Origin: Morinoia aosen
Lineage: Eukaryota > Arthropoda > Malacostraca > Amphipoda > Talitridae
Assembly: GCA_030386875.1 (NCBI GenBank)
Contig: CM059563.1
Span: 36,246,139-36,310,138, forward strand
DNA length: 64,000 bases
Reading direction: 5' to 3'
In this document: positions 1-11,000 of the stretch, piece by piece
How positions within the stretch are numbered: position 1 is the first letter of the stretch
How the letters are laid out: every line of letters starts with the position of its first letter
Notes under the pieces: model-generated
What the model was told of the DNA's origin: nothing
The model's database searches: none
What the model saw: the letters and a program-made list of their open reading frames with translations, nothing else
Made by a program: the position numbers and the translations under genes

Positions 1-390
1 CGACCGAGCTAAAATACGCGTTGTGGGCCGTTCCTAGGTCAAATACGGTGGAAATTGCGTCTTATTTTGTTTCACAGGTCCAATACAGTGAAAATGACCT
101 CCTTCGCTGTTTGTTCATGCGACAGAGGTGAAAAGTGCAACTTGAGCCGCTTCCACGGTCTACATAGCTAAAATGCGAGTTGTGGGCCGTTCCTTGCTCG
201 AATGCGGTGAAAATTGCGTCCTAGGTTGTTCCCTAGGTCGAATGCTGCGAAAATCGCGTTCTTTTCCGTTTACCCAGGCGACAGTGGTGAAAAGTGCACA
301 TTTATCCAATTCCACGGTCGGCAGAGCTAAAAAGCGCGTTTTATGCCTTTCCTCGGTCGAATGCGGTGAAAATTGCGTCTTATCTATCTT
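1..390. repeat. Satellite array, left fragment
   Basis: Tandem copies of the window's 160-bp satellite unit, made of about 40-bp subunits that start TTCC.AGGTCGA or CCCAGGCGACAGAGG. The array ends abruptly inside a unit at about 390, where Gypsy integrase sequence starts (ACAATAGACC). Apparent reading frames here come from the stop-poor repeat and are not genes. Confidence 0.93.
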
Positions 391-1425
391 ACAATAGACC
401 TAGTACAATTTAGACAGCAGTGGTACCTAACTCCTTGATGGGTAAAGCTATATTGGCTATTCACTCGATGTATCATGCTGATGACTTGCATGCTCTTTTT
501 AAGTTTAAAATTAAATATTACAATCATTTGGAAAAAAAATTGTTCGAAAATTTGTTGGGGATTGTGAAGTTTTTAAATTAAATAAAGCAAGTCCTTCTGT
601 GCCAATTAAAATTTTAACTGCTCCGATAGCGAAGGAACCCTTTTAGGTTGTATCTATGGACCTCCTTGGGCCACTAAAAGTTACAGATAGTGGCAATAAA
701 CACATTTTAGTTATCATTGATCTTTTTTCTCGGCTTTGTAGGTTGTATGCGGTTTCTAATCGTCGTACGGAGACAGCAATTTCATGTTTGAGTAACTGTT
801 TCTCCTTGTTAGGTTTCCCTAAAACTCTCATTACTGATAACGCTTTAGAATTTTAATTTGTGGCGGTCAAGCAGTTTGCAAAGGTGCATGCCATCGCTAA
901 AATAGAAGTATTGGCATACAATCCTCATTCCAACGCTATAGTAGAGATAAACAACAAGAAAATAACCAATCTGCTTATCTGTATGTGAATTCGCTCCCTC
1001 ATGCAGAATGGGACCAGATGCTTGAGGTGGTTGAAAATGCACTGAACAACGCATTGAATTCTACTTTAGGCGAAACCCCTAGCTTTGTAATGTTTAATAG
1101 AGATACTTGCGCATTCTATCAATCCGAGAGTTTTGATTCTGTAACTTACAGTTATGATGGAGAATTGGATTTGGTAAATTTTCGAGCAAAAGAAGCCGCC
1201 CGGACGGTAGAAAATATTAGAAACTTGATTATAAATAACACAGCGGAAAGAAACCTTTATAGAAACATCAAGCGTCGAAATAAAGACATAAAGGTTGGAG
1301 ACCGAGTTCTTTTAAAAAATCACGATAAAAAACGTAAGCTCGAATTAACTTGGCTCGGGCTAGCTGTGGCTCTAAAGGTCAAAAGGAATTGGGCTGAGGT
1401 TAAAGTTGGTCCAAAATGTATATAA
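391..1425 (+). pseudogene. Gypsy integrase fragment (copy A), degraded
   Basis: Remnant of a Gypsy/Metaviridae-type DDE integrase, which would insert element cDNA into chromosomes. Recognisable parts include the first catalytic Asp in a MDLLGPL context near 656-680 and the second in TDNALEF near 835-855. The C-terminal part (985-1425) keeps KVGDRVLLKN, typical of the integrase tail. It is broken: an in-frame TAA follows ALEF (854-856), the zinc-binding region is frameshifted relative to copy B (Cys codons lost around 560-600), and a TGA after the motif-E segment is shared with copy B. The shared stop predates the duplication and the others are private to copy A. Not functional. Confidence 0.85.
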
Positions 1426-2177
1426 GTAACTTAAATCACCTGTTACCCTTGAGGAGGGTTAAACTGTGAGTTGAAATGACAAGTCCATTCTGCTACGTTC
1501 ATGACTTACGTATTTGACGTCGCAACGACTGGACGAGTTACGATTTACTACGTTGCGTTGTTTAACAGTTGCGTTAAGGTTAATAATCATAGGTCAAGAA
1601 GTTTTTGCTGTGTAATATGCGTTGTGTTATTTCAGTAATCCATATGCTATATTCCATAGGTTATGTTTGCAGCCTTTTGAGCTGCGTTGTTTTAATTTAA
1701 TTTGGGATAATACTTGATATTAACCTGAGTGTTAAAAGGAAGGTGTAACCGTCTATTTTAACCTAGGGTTGATAACCCTTATCTCTAAGACGCCTTATTT
1801 GTTTTTTTTTCAATTCGCTTACAACGTTACTTTGGTAGCCTGGAGATGTCGCTGAATTGACATTTTTTAATGGTGAGCGGATTCTTCGACTGCTAAATGC
1901 AATCGCTGAGGTTGCAGTTCATCCTGTGAGATGGGCTGGTTTGACGCTGCGGCGCAACTCACAAGTGTTATATTTAGTCCAGCCGTAATGTTCGGTGGTC
2001 AGCACAATTTAATTAGAATTCATACACTGGTTGGTTACTAACCGACCGAGAGTCTGACACAAAATTATTTATCTTCGTGACGATACTTCTTGCAGCAAGC
2101 GCTTACGTTTGTTTTTTTGGTATCGTAACATAGGATAATCTGTTGTTATTATTTTTTTTTTGTCACGCTAATCGTCT
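1426..2177. other. Gypsy 3' region between integrase and accessory ORF (copy A)
   Basis: Non-coding, rich in ACGTTGCG-like words (1520-1580) and T runs. It is collinear with 38277-38998 of copy B with scattered substitutions. I see no gene here. Confidence 0.6.
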
Positions 2178-2200
2178 TTGTATCTGATTCCGTGCAGGAT
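2178..2200 (+). promoter_or_regulatory. Candidate splice acceptor before accessory ORF
   Basis: A pyrimidine-rich tract ending CCGTGCAG|GATTTAC lies just before an ATG at 2205. It has the form of a 3' splice site and could produce a spliced subgenomic mRNA, as retroelement env-position ORFs often use. Copy B has lost about 70 bp covering this site. Confidence 0.4.
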
Positions 2201-2204
2201 TTAC

Positions 2205-2531
2205 ATGGACGTGTTCGCGATGGGCAATCAAGTGTCCTTAGTCGACGTGGACACGCTCGCGTCAGCAATAGCCAAAAATCAAGGCGTGAATGGCGAACTC
2301 TATGAGGAGCTAATGAAGTTGCAATCACGTATGGACATCTTGCCAGACAGCGTCACCGACGTCTTGGTGATGTTGCTGGTGTTGTCTACAACGGGACTAG
2401 GGGCAGTCCTATATTACACAAAGCGTAGTCTGGAGAATCTGTCCGATCGTTCGGACCGACTGGAAGACTACCAACTGCGGCGGGCGCCTAGGTTGGCACC
2501 TAGGTGCAAAAATCACCAAGAACAAGCATAA
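2205..2531 (+). CDS. Gypsy accessory small membrane protein (copy A)
   Basis: This 108-codon ORF lies in the env position, downstream of integrase. The ATG at 2205 follows the candidate splice acceptor. An N-terminal heptad-like segment (LASAIAKNQGVNGELYEELMK) precedes a single hydrophobic span near residues 60-78 (VLVMLLVLSTTGLGAVLYY). The tail is charged (SDRSDRLEDYQL) with Pro/Arg near the end. The plan looks like a small single-pass membrane protein with an oligomerising stalk. I do not recognise the family. It stays open in both duplicate copies while pol has decayed, but age could explain that. It could be an env remnant or an element-specific accessory protein. Confidence 0.45.
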   Translation: MDVFAMGNQVSLVDVDTLASAIAKNQGVNGELYEELMKLQSRMDILPDSVTDVLVMLLVLSTTGLGAVLYYTKRSLENLSDRSDRLEDYQLRRAPRLAPRCKNHQEQA

Positions 2532-4128
2532 GTCACGAACGTTGACAAAGGGGGAGAAGTATTGGTGAATTGAAAATAAATGGAGAAGTTGGGATTAGAA
2601 AATTAATTACAATGGAAAATTAGATCGCCAAGTGAAAGTAATTATCCAGTGAATTAGATTGAAAAAAAATTGAAATTTGTAGTCAAAAGAGTGAAAATTC
2701 AATGGTAAAAATTCAATATCGGAATGGTGAGAAATCCCAAGCGTTGAAAAAGTTGGAAAATGCGTTACAAAAATATTAAAATGCGTTAAATAATAATAAA
2801 TATAGTGTTTATTAGCATAACATGTTCCGTTAGAAATAAGTATTTAACCCTATATTTTGCATCTGTCGTATGGTTCCTCTAAATGTCGACGCGTGATTTC
2901 ATATGAAATTTTAATTATTTCAATTATTAAATTATTTAAATTATTTTATTTCAAAGGCTGTTTCTGTTTTCGCAATGAGGTGTTTTTTGGTTTGTTTTCC
3001 AGTACTTCATATGTTTTAATATATAATCCAATTTCGGTAATTTCAATAGTTTAATGTGTAATTTGAGGAGTTTGTTTTTTTCAATTATCGGAAATTAATT
3101 TTTCTTTAGTTGTGTTGGTATAAGAAAATGTGGTCTTTGTTTTTCTTAAAAAATCCTTAATTCGGTCGACAGGCTGTGGGTCATTTCGCACGGTAAGTTA
3201 GTTGTTTGCTTTCGCTTGTTGGGATTGCTTTTGCTAATTTCTAAAAACCTGCGGGAACTTTAGTGTTCCCGTTTTTTTCGCTACGTTTGAGTATTTATCC
3301 ATATTAATCGCTATTTACCCTTATATCTGCTATTAATCGCTATTTTACATGATGGTGGGGTATGGAGGGTTTTAAAAAATGTTTTTAAAAACATTGTTTA
3401 CGCTTTTAATAATGTGTTTCAATAATGGTGTCTGTGGTGCATAATTTTTTTCAATTTGATCTTGGAATTTTCTTGTGTTTTTTATTCTATCTTTGCGTAT
3501 TTAGTACGAGGTACAGATGTAACATTAACCTTCTTTCCTTTGGAATGTTCTTTCTTCCTTTTTGGGGTCTGGCAATGTTCATTTATTTAGTTGCGTCTCA
3601 TTATAATTATGTGGGCGGTGTTTAGTTGGTTATTTTAACTGTGCGATTGTTTAGTTGATAGTTTAACATCGAACAGGGCATTATAATTTTCGTTCGCTTA
3701 GCTGCCCTTGTTTTTGCTTATGTTGCAAACTTGCGATAACTATGATAGTTCTTAAATGGTGTTGTTGGTGAGTTTGTTAAATTTCGATGCATACATTTTA
3801 AATTTTTAATGGTATGGGTCGGGACGTTTTAAAATTATTGGCGATTTAAAATAATGGCGTTACTATTAACCTAGGGTTGTCGCGTTAATTATTGAGTAAC
3901 TTTTGTTAACTTTCCTTGTTAACTTCATGTTAAGTTGTTTAACGGTTTTGTTCATTCTGTGAATTCTTTTGAGTTTTTGAGTAACCGTTTAAAATTTTCC
4001 TTGTTAATCTTGTTTGCAGAAATTTTTGTAGTTTACGTGCAACAGGTTCGTTTTGTTGCGAGTACTTTTCGAGTTTTTGATTACCCAGTTTGTATTTAAT
4101 TTTATTTTGATTCAATTGTTTGCATCTA
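2532..4128. other. Gypsy long A/T-rich 3' non-coding region (copy A)
   Basis: About 1.6 kb of A/T-rich DNA between the accessory ORF and the polypurine tract, collinear with 39392-40448 plus 54788-55327. The Polinton target AGTTGC sits unbroken here at about 3591-3596 (TTTAGTTGCGTCTC). Short open stretches with Phe/Leu-rich translations have no family features and are left out. Confidence 0.7.
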
Positions 4129-4146
4129 GTTTTCGGGGGGGAAATA
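4129..4146 (+). promoter_or_regulatory. Polypurine tract of Gypsy (copy A)
   Basis: TTTTC followed by seven G and AAATA lies immediately before the TGT of the LTR, the expected position and composition of a plus-strand primer. Confidence 0.75.
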
Positions 4147-4343
4147 TGTGCAGTAAGCACACATAAACTCTTGCCTTCATTGTCTTGACAGGGTCTCGTA
4201 AGGTCTTGAGATTTCGCAGTCTATAAAACTGCGCCGTGCCTAGCTGATGCCGCTCAGTCATACATATTCTCGCCTGTTGCCAATGACACCTGGCTTCTAC
4301 CAATAAACACTTTCGCTCTACCGTGTTTCACTCCCACCGCATA
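4147..4343 (+). repeat. Gypsy 3' LTR (copy A)
   Basis: A 197-bp LTR beginning TGTGCAGTAAGCACAC and ending CCGCATA, nearly identical to 18769-18965 and 55345-55541. It contains a TATA-like CTATAAAAC near 4221 and an AATAAA poly(A) signal near 4302. CTTA follows, the same target duplicate seen after the copy B LTR. Confidence 0.9.
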
Positions 4344-5194
4344 CTTACAGCAAGATGCTTTGCAGCATTGTAGAAGAAATGCTTCATAAATATTTTACCA
4401 TGAGATTTATGAACTTTGGAGTCAACCTATTTTATAGTTGAACCATTTCATCGCTAAAATTTACAAAGCATAAGAAATTAACTACCATGTTTAATTTTCA
4501 CTGAATTGAAACATGCTGTTAACTTAGATGTTACATTTTATGCAAATAATATATGTTCCATTGAATAGCCTACATCGCCTCTCACAGGATCATTTTAAAA
4601 ATTGAGTATATTTCAAAAAGTATCTGTAAAACTAATTTCCTGAAGCAGTATTAGAATAGTAACAAAACACAGCAGGAGGAAAAAAATGAATGAAACAGTT
4701 ACACAGTATAGTTGTTTATCAGTTCATTCGAAAGAAAATCTGATTGATTATCTGATCACGAAATTTCCTCATGATGAAAAGTAATGTTTCAAGATCAACA
4801 AATGCAATTTATGGCGAAGAAAGATTTTCAAATTTTCCAAGCTGTTCAATGATTTGTAACCAATCCTTATTCAAAACCTTCTTACGTCGTGTAGAAATAT
4901 TTAGAGGATTATAACATGGTGGCCTTCATGGCATCCGTAATTGTCTGGTTCCTATTATATATGCAACAATTTCATTGTTGAAGCAAGGCATTTGTGTCAA
5001 ATGACATAATTTCTAAAAATAAGACATAATTGCATTCCTAACATCCCAAAAACTCATTTATTTGTATAATTTGAAAACATAATGTTCAAGAGAGTAATTC
5101 AAAACTAATATATGTATGTACTTACGTGCATCGGTAGCCTTTTGTTTCTTCCCTAGGAGGCTCTGGAAAGGTCTCAAAATAGCAATTCTTTAAA

Positions 5195-5486
5195 GCAGCT
5201 GAGGGACAATATTTTTATTACACCAACCACACAATTTGTCTTGCAGTGCAGGATTCTGAGCTTCAAGCTCTTTTGATTCCTCAATGATGGAAATTTCTTC
5301 TTGGGTGGTGGAATTACTGTCATCTTCTTCATTGCCAATAGCAGGAGGCTAGCGCTCATCATTTGTGTTCTGAATAAATTCATCAATACTTTCACAAGAA
5401 TAAGATTCTTTGATGATGCTAACAGCTTTCAATACAGTTGGATCACTGTCATCAATTACTGATTTGTCATCACCACTTTCAGCCAT
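5195..5486 (-). pseudogene. Exon-like acidic ORF with in-frame stop (copy A)
   Basis: From ATG at 5486 the minus strand reads 45 codons of acidic sequence (MAESGDDKSVIDDSDPT...) to an in-frame TAG at 5349-5351. The same frame then continues through more Glu/Ser-rich codons and a CxxC pair (KLCGWCNKN) to a second stop near 5195. A splice-donor-like GTAAGT lies further on near 5125. Copy B (56394-56685) shares the TAG, so it predates the duplication. It may be a dead first exon of a host or transposase gene. The family is not recognised. Confidence 0.35.
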
Positions 5487-5850
5487 CTCTTGCCCCTTAA
5501 GGGAGCGTACCCCCAGAATGCAGAGTTTTCTAGGGATATTGATTTATAGCTGCTATTCGGAAGGGTGGGATGTCAGGTAAATCCTGTGAAAAAATCAGGT
5601 TCGTACGTTCACTCGTTCACCCGCTACGGGGGTTTGAAATATGGGGGGGTGGGGAGGGGGAAGTGCTATTTATCATGTTACACCTCCCCCTTGCCACTTT
5701 CTTCACGACTTGATGTTGTTGTGTCATCTCCTATGTCTCTGGATTACTCTACAATGATTTCAGGGGTCTAACCTGAACAAAAGAATGTAAACAAATTTTA
5801 ATTACAATTGTATATTTTTCTTTGTTTACCTTATTTTGTCGGATCGGAAT

Positions 5851-6173
5851 GTGGGGTTTCAAAACGCATCTCCTCCTACAGTTTCTGAGCTACTGTGATG
5901 ATTTTGGTATCATTGGATGTGGAAACACGCGAGGATTTCAAAAACTCCAATGGAAATTCGAAATTCATTCATGATCAAAAGTTGTGACGTCATGAAGTAT
6001 GAAATTTTACCACAAATAACATGCATTGGAATTTTTTGTTTTTCTCATTTCAAACTATAAGTAAAAGAATTCCATTTCAGTTTTTGGAATCCCCACGTCT
6101 TTTTGCGTCCAATGATACCAAAATCATCACTGTAGCTTAAAATCTGTAGGAGGAGATGCATTTTGAAAACCCC
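5851..6173. repeat. Foldback/inverted-repeat element (copy A)
   Basis: The left arm 5851-5958 (GGTTTCAAAACGCATCTCC, then TGATGATTTTGGTATCATTG) is the imperfect reverse complement of 6066-6173, with about 105 bp between. This could form a long hairpin, like a palindromic MITE. It is also present in copy B at 57051-57371. Confidence 0.7.
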
Positions 6174-7507
6174 AAAAAAATCTCGTTTTCTATGAATATC
6201 TCGTTTTCTTTACAGAAAATCGCATATTTTTCACGGACAACAAATGATTCCAAATTGCATTTCCTTTCAGCATACCAATTTTCATTGCTCTAAGTTCAAT
6301 TTTAAAGAAAATCTTCCTAGAGGGGGACGCTTGCCTTCACTAAAGCTGCACTCTGAACCTCATTATTATTTCCACCACTCACTTGTCCGTCAAAACATGG
6401 TTCTTCTGTATTGACTTCGGAGATATTTTCTTAAAATTCACTGGATTATTGAATTCACTATCAGAGCAAGGCTCAACATATCTGATACTCTTTTCAAACT
6501 TTGAATTCTCTTAATTATTCATAAAATAATTTTTCTAATGAGCCATATTTGGTTATAAAACTGATAGTACTTTGACTACTGAGGAAAAATAGATGTAAAT
6601 TTCATGAACCTTAATGTCTACTATCAATCATATATATTTTAATGATTCCAATATGGAAAGATGCTCCTTGAATATCTTAAAATATAAGCATAATTCCGGT
6701 ACCGGCTTTGTGGTCAGACAAATTACCAAGGATTCATTCTTATGAAGTTAATAGGTAAAATAAATCCTTGAAGTTTCAGTTTCATCTACAAATCTAAATC
6801 AACAAAATTCATTTTTTTTCCTTTCCACATTTGAACAAAATACCTTAAGAGAGTGGCACTTGTTTTATAAATCTAGACAAAAGACAAGTAGGCCATACCT
6901 AAAGCTGGGTTTTTTGCTTTAGGTAACTAACACAAAGTTAGCATACATACTTCATCCTAAATCATATAAATCCACGTTTCATGCGACAGCCCCAGCTAGG
7001 GAGGTCCCATATAGGCTAAGTGCTTTACCCCGGTGTAGACAAGCTATAATTTACTACAGCTTAATTAAAATTATACACTCAATGTATCACTTTCACGTTA
7101 ATTTACCCAAGTTCAATAAAGTTCATCCCGAATTGATAGCACACAGGAACGCGCCGTAAGGACACACACACGCCTCACGATGGCATCTAATTAAACCGTC
7201 AAACCGTCGTATGATCGATTCAAAACTACGACCAAACGAGAACAGAAAAAAACGTACTCTTCACTCAAATGCTCGCCAATCTCAGTCGACAAAACATCAT
7301 GAATAAGCAATATTTGCAAATAACAAAACTAATATTGCATTCATATTTTCTACTCTCTCTATTTATATCTAATGTTCAAATGAACCTTTGAGAAGTGCAG
7401 CGGGACACTGGAAAGACATAAGTTCTAACCTTAGTTTTTTTCTGGTTTCGAACGCGTTGCGTAACGCACATTCAGGGATTTCTTATTTCGTTTCATTTAC
7501 CTCTCGA

Positions 7508-7699
7508 TCATTGATATGAAAGTTTTGTAAATGCCCAAAATAAGGCTGATCTTTTTTTGAACTTCTTCAGTGAAACTTCTTGGATAAAATTCTTAATTAA
7601 CTTCTTGGATAAACTGTGAAAATCATTAAAATGAACCAAAATTCGGCGCTTTCGAGTATTTGCATCAAATATGTGCAAACGTAGCACATTCGACATCAA
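7508..7699 (-). other. Short conserved ORF of unknown status (copy A)
   Basis: A basic 63-codon ORF that stays open in copy B (58871-59062) with three changes. It spans a local repeat of ACTTCTTGGATAAA. It has no recognised domain and no splice or promoter context. Probably chance, kept because both copies retain it. Confidence 0.15.
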
Positions 7700-7749
7700 T
7701 GGATAGTTGAATACTCATCTAATGATAATCTGATTTTGCTTAATACATT

Positions 7750-8048
7750 TATGCTTTTATTTCACGCGCTGTGAATCCATTAAATGAGGAAGTTTAGAAA
7801 TTTCTGATATATTCATAGAAAATTCATTAATGAATATTCAAGGCATATTCATTATAGAATATTCATAAATATCGGTAATAACCAAAATTCGGAATCGAGT
7901 GTCCCCGGATATACTAAAGCGGGTGCATTGAAGCTTAATATCCTCGAATATTCCAGAATATTCGATTTCGGGAACTAGATATTCCGGCACTTGAGAGGAT
8001 AAAGTGAATATTCAGTAACATCCACCCGAGCTTCATTTGCTACAGGGG
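7750..8048. repeat. GAATATTC-rich left border of satellite array
   Basis: A/T-rich DNA with many GAATATTC or ATATTC palindromic words (CGAATATTCCAGAATATTCG near 7954). It ends GAGCTTCATTTGCTACAGGGG at the satellite edge. The far side of the array starts CCCAGGTAGCAATGAAGTTC, an imperfect inverse of that end, also followed by GAATATTC-rich DNA. Confidence 0.55.
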
Positions 8049-11000
8049 CACGTCCTTTGTTGTTTGCCCATGCGACAGAGGTGAAAAGTGCAACTTGAAC
8101 CGCTTCCACGGTCGACATAGCTAAAATGCGCGTTTTTGGCTATTCCTAGATCGAATGCGTTGAAAATAGCTTCTTATCTTGTTTCCTAGGTCGAATACAG
8201 TGAAAATCACGTCGTGTGCTGTTTGCCCAGGCGACAGAGGTGAAAAGTGCATATTGTGCCGATTCCACGGTCGACAGAGCTAAAATGCGCGCTATGGGCC
8301 GTTCCTAGGTCAAATGCGGTAAAAATCGTGTCTTGTCTTGTTTCCTAGGTCGAATTTAGTGAAAATCACGTCCTTTGCTAATTGATAGGCGACAGAGGTG
8401 AAAAATGCAACTTGAGCTCTTCCACGGTCGACAGAGCTAATGAGCGTGCTTTGGGCCATTCCTAGGTCGAATGCGGTGAAAATTGCGTGCTAGTTTGATT
8501 CCTAGGTCGAATGCGGTGAAAGTCGCGTTCTTTTCCGTTTACCCAGGCGACAGAGGTGGAAAGTGCATATATAGCCGATTCCACGGTCGACAGAGCTAAA
8601 AAGCACGTTTTAGGCCTTTCCTAGGTCGAATACGGTGAAAATCGCATCCTGTCTTGTTTCCTAGGTCGAGTACAGTTATAATCCCGTCGTTCGCTGTTTA
8701 CCCAGGCGACAGAGTTGAAAGGTGCATATTAAGCCGATTCCACGGTCGACAGAGCTAAAAGCCGCGTTTTTGGTCATTCCGTGGTCAAATGCGGTGAAAA
8801 TCGCATTTTAGGTTGTTTCCTAGGTCGAATGCGGTGAAAATCGCATTCTTTTCCGTTTGCCCAGTCGACAGATGTCGAAAGGGCATATTTAGCCGATTCC
8901 ATGGTCGACAGAGCTAAAAAGCGCGTTTGATGCCTTTCCTAGGTCGAATTCGGTGAAAATCGCGTCCTATCTTGTTTCCTAGGTCGAATACAGTGGAAAT
9001 CACGTCGTTTGCTGTTTGCCAAGGCGACAGTGGTGAAAAGTGCATATGTAGCCGGTTCCACGGTCGACAGAGCTAAAATGCGCGTATGGGCCTTTCCTAG
9101 GTCGAATGCGGTGTAAATCGCGTCTCATCTTGTTTCCTAGGTCGAATACAGTAAAAACAATCACGTCGTGTGCTGCTTGCCCAGGCGACAGAGGTGAAAA
9201 GTGCATATTGAGCCGATTCCACGGTCAACAGTGCTAAAATGCGCGTTATGGGCCGTTCCTAGGTCAAATGCGGTGAAAATCGCGTCATATTTTGTTTCCA
9301 AGGTTGAATACAGTGAAAATCACGTCTTTTGCTGTTTGCATAGGCGACAGAGGTGAAAAGTGCAACTTGAGCCGCTTCCACGGTCGACATAGCTAAAATG
9401 CGTGTTATGGGCCATTCTTAGGTCGAATGCGGTGAAAATATTGTCCTATGTTGTTTCCTTGGTCGAATGCGGTGAAAATCGCGTTCTTTTCCGTTTGCCC
9501 AGTCGACAGAATTGAAAAGTGCATATATAGCCGATTCCACGGTCAAAAGAGCTAAAACGCGCGTTTTGGGTCATTCCTTTGTCAAATGCAGTGAAAATCG
9601 CGTCGTAGGTTGTTTCCTAGGTCGAATGCGGTGAAAATCGCGTTCTTTTCCGTTTGCCCATTCGACAGATGTGTAAAGTGGATATTTAGCCGATTCCACG
9701 GGCGACAGAGCTAAAAAGCGCGATAAATGCCTTTCCTAGGTCGAATACGGTGAAAATCGCGTCCTTTCTTGTTTCCTAGGTCGAATACAGTGAAAATCAC
9801 GTCCTTTGCTGTTTGACCAGGCGACAGAGTGGAAAGGGGCATATTGAGCCAATTGCACGGTCGACAGAGCTAAAAAGCGCGTTTTAGGCCTTTCCTCGGT
9901 CGAATGCGATGAAAATTGCGTCGTATCTTGTTTCCATGGTCGAATGCGGTGAAAATCGCGTCCTAACATGTTTCTTTTGTCGTAAACAGTGGAAATCACG
10001 TCCGTTACTGTTTGCCCAGGCGACCGTGGTGAAAAGTGCATAATTAGCCGATTCCACGGTCGACAAAGCTAAAAAGCGCGTTTTGGGCCATTCCTAGGTG
10101 GAATGCGGTGAGAATCACGTTCTCTTCCGTTTGCCCAGTAGACAGAGGTGAAAAGTGCATTTAGAGCCGATTCAACGGTCGACAGAGCTAAAACGCACGA
10201 TGTATGGTGGTCGAAACTCAGTCGAATGCGGTGGGAATCGCGTCTTATCTTGTTTCCTATTTCGAATACAGTCAAAATCACGTCGTTTGCTGTTTGCCCA
10301 GGCGACAGAGGTGAAAAGTGCATATTTAGCCGATTCCATGGTAGACAGAGCTAAAATGCGCGTTCTGGGCCATTCCAAGGTCAAATGTGGTGAAAATCGC
10401 GTCTTAAGTTTTTTCCTAGGTCGAATAAAGTGAAAATCACGTCCTTTGCTGATTGCCCAGGCGACAGAGGTGAAAAGTGCATCTTGATGCCGATTCCACG
10501 GTCGACAAAGCTAAAATGCATGTTTTGGGTCATTCCTAGGTCGAATGTGGTGAAAATCGCATTCTTTTCCGTTTTACCAGGCGACATGGGTGAAAAGTGT
10601 ATATTTAGCCGATTCCACGGTCGACAGAGCTAAAAAGCGCGTTTTATGCCTTTCCTCGATCGAATACCGAGAAAATCGCGTCTTATCTTATTTCATAGGT
10701 CTAATACGGTGAAAATCACGTCGTTTGCTGTTTGCCCAGGCGACAGAGGCTAAAAGTGCTTATTGAGCCGATCCACTGTCGACAGAGCTAAATTTCGCGT
10801 TTTGGGCCGTTCATGGGTCAAACGCGCTGAAAATCGCGTCTTGTCTTGTTTCCTAGGTCGAATTTAATGAAAATCACGTCCTTTGCTAATTGCCAGGCGA
10901 CACAGGTGAAAAGTGCAACATGAGCTCTTCCCCGGTCGACAGAGCTAAAATGCGTGCATCGGGCCTTTCCTAGGTCAAATGCGGTGAAAAATGCGTCCTA

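Larger units (their letters stand above)
391..4343 (+). mobile_element. Gypsy-type LTR retrotransposon, 3' part (copy A)
   Basis: This is the 3' portion of a Gypsy-type element: integrase, an accessory ORF, a long A/T-rich 3' region, a polypurine tract and one 197-bp LTR. It matches 37313-40448 plus 54788-55541 nearly base for base, and the same non-element sequence (CTTACAGCAAGATG) follows both LTRs. It is therefore one arm of a segmental duplication, not an independent insertion. The 5' end is cut within pol and joined directly to satellite. Copy A lacks the 14.3-kb Polinton that copy B carries, so the Polinton inserted after the duplication (or the duplication used an allele without it). 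Confidence 0.9.
4344..8048. other. Host flank of Gypsy insertion, duplicated (copy A)
   Basis: About 3.7 kb of A/T-rich DNA matching 55542-59411 at high identity. It contains an exon-like pseudogene (5195-5486), a foldback repeat (5851-6173) and a GAATATTC-rich segment next to the satellite. I see no intact gene. Relative to copy B it lacks 163 bp after 6910. Confidence 0.8.
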
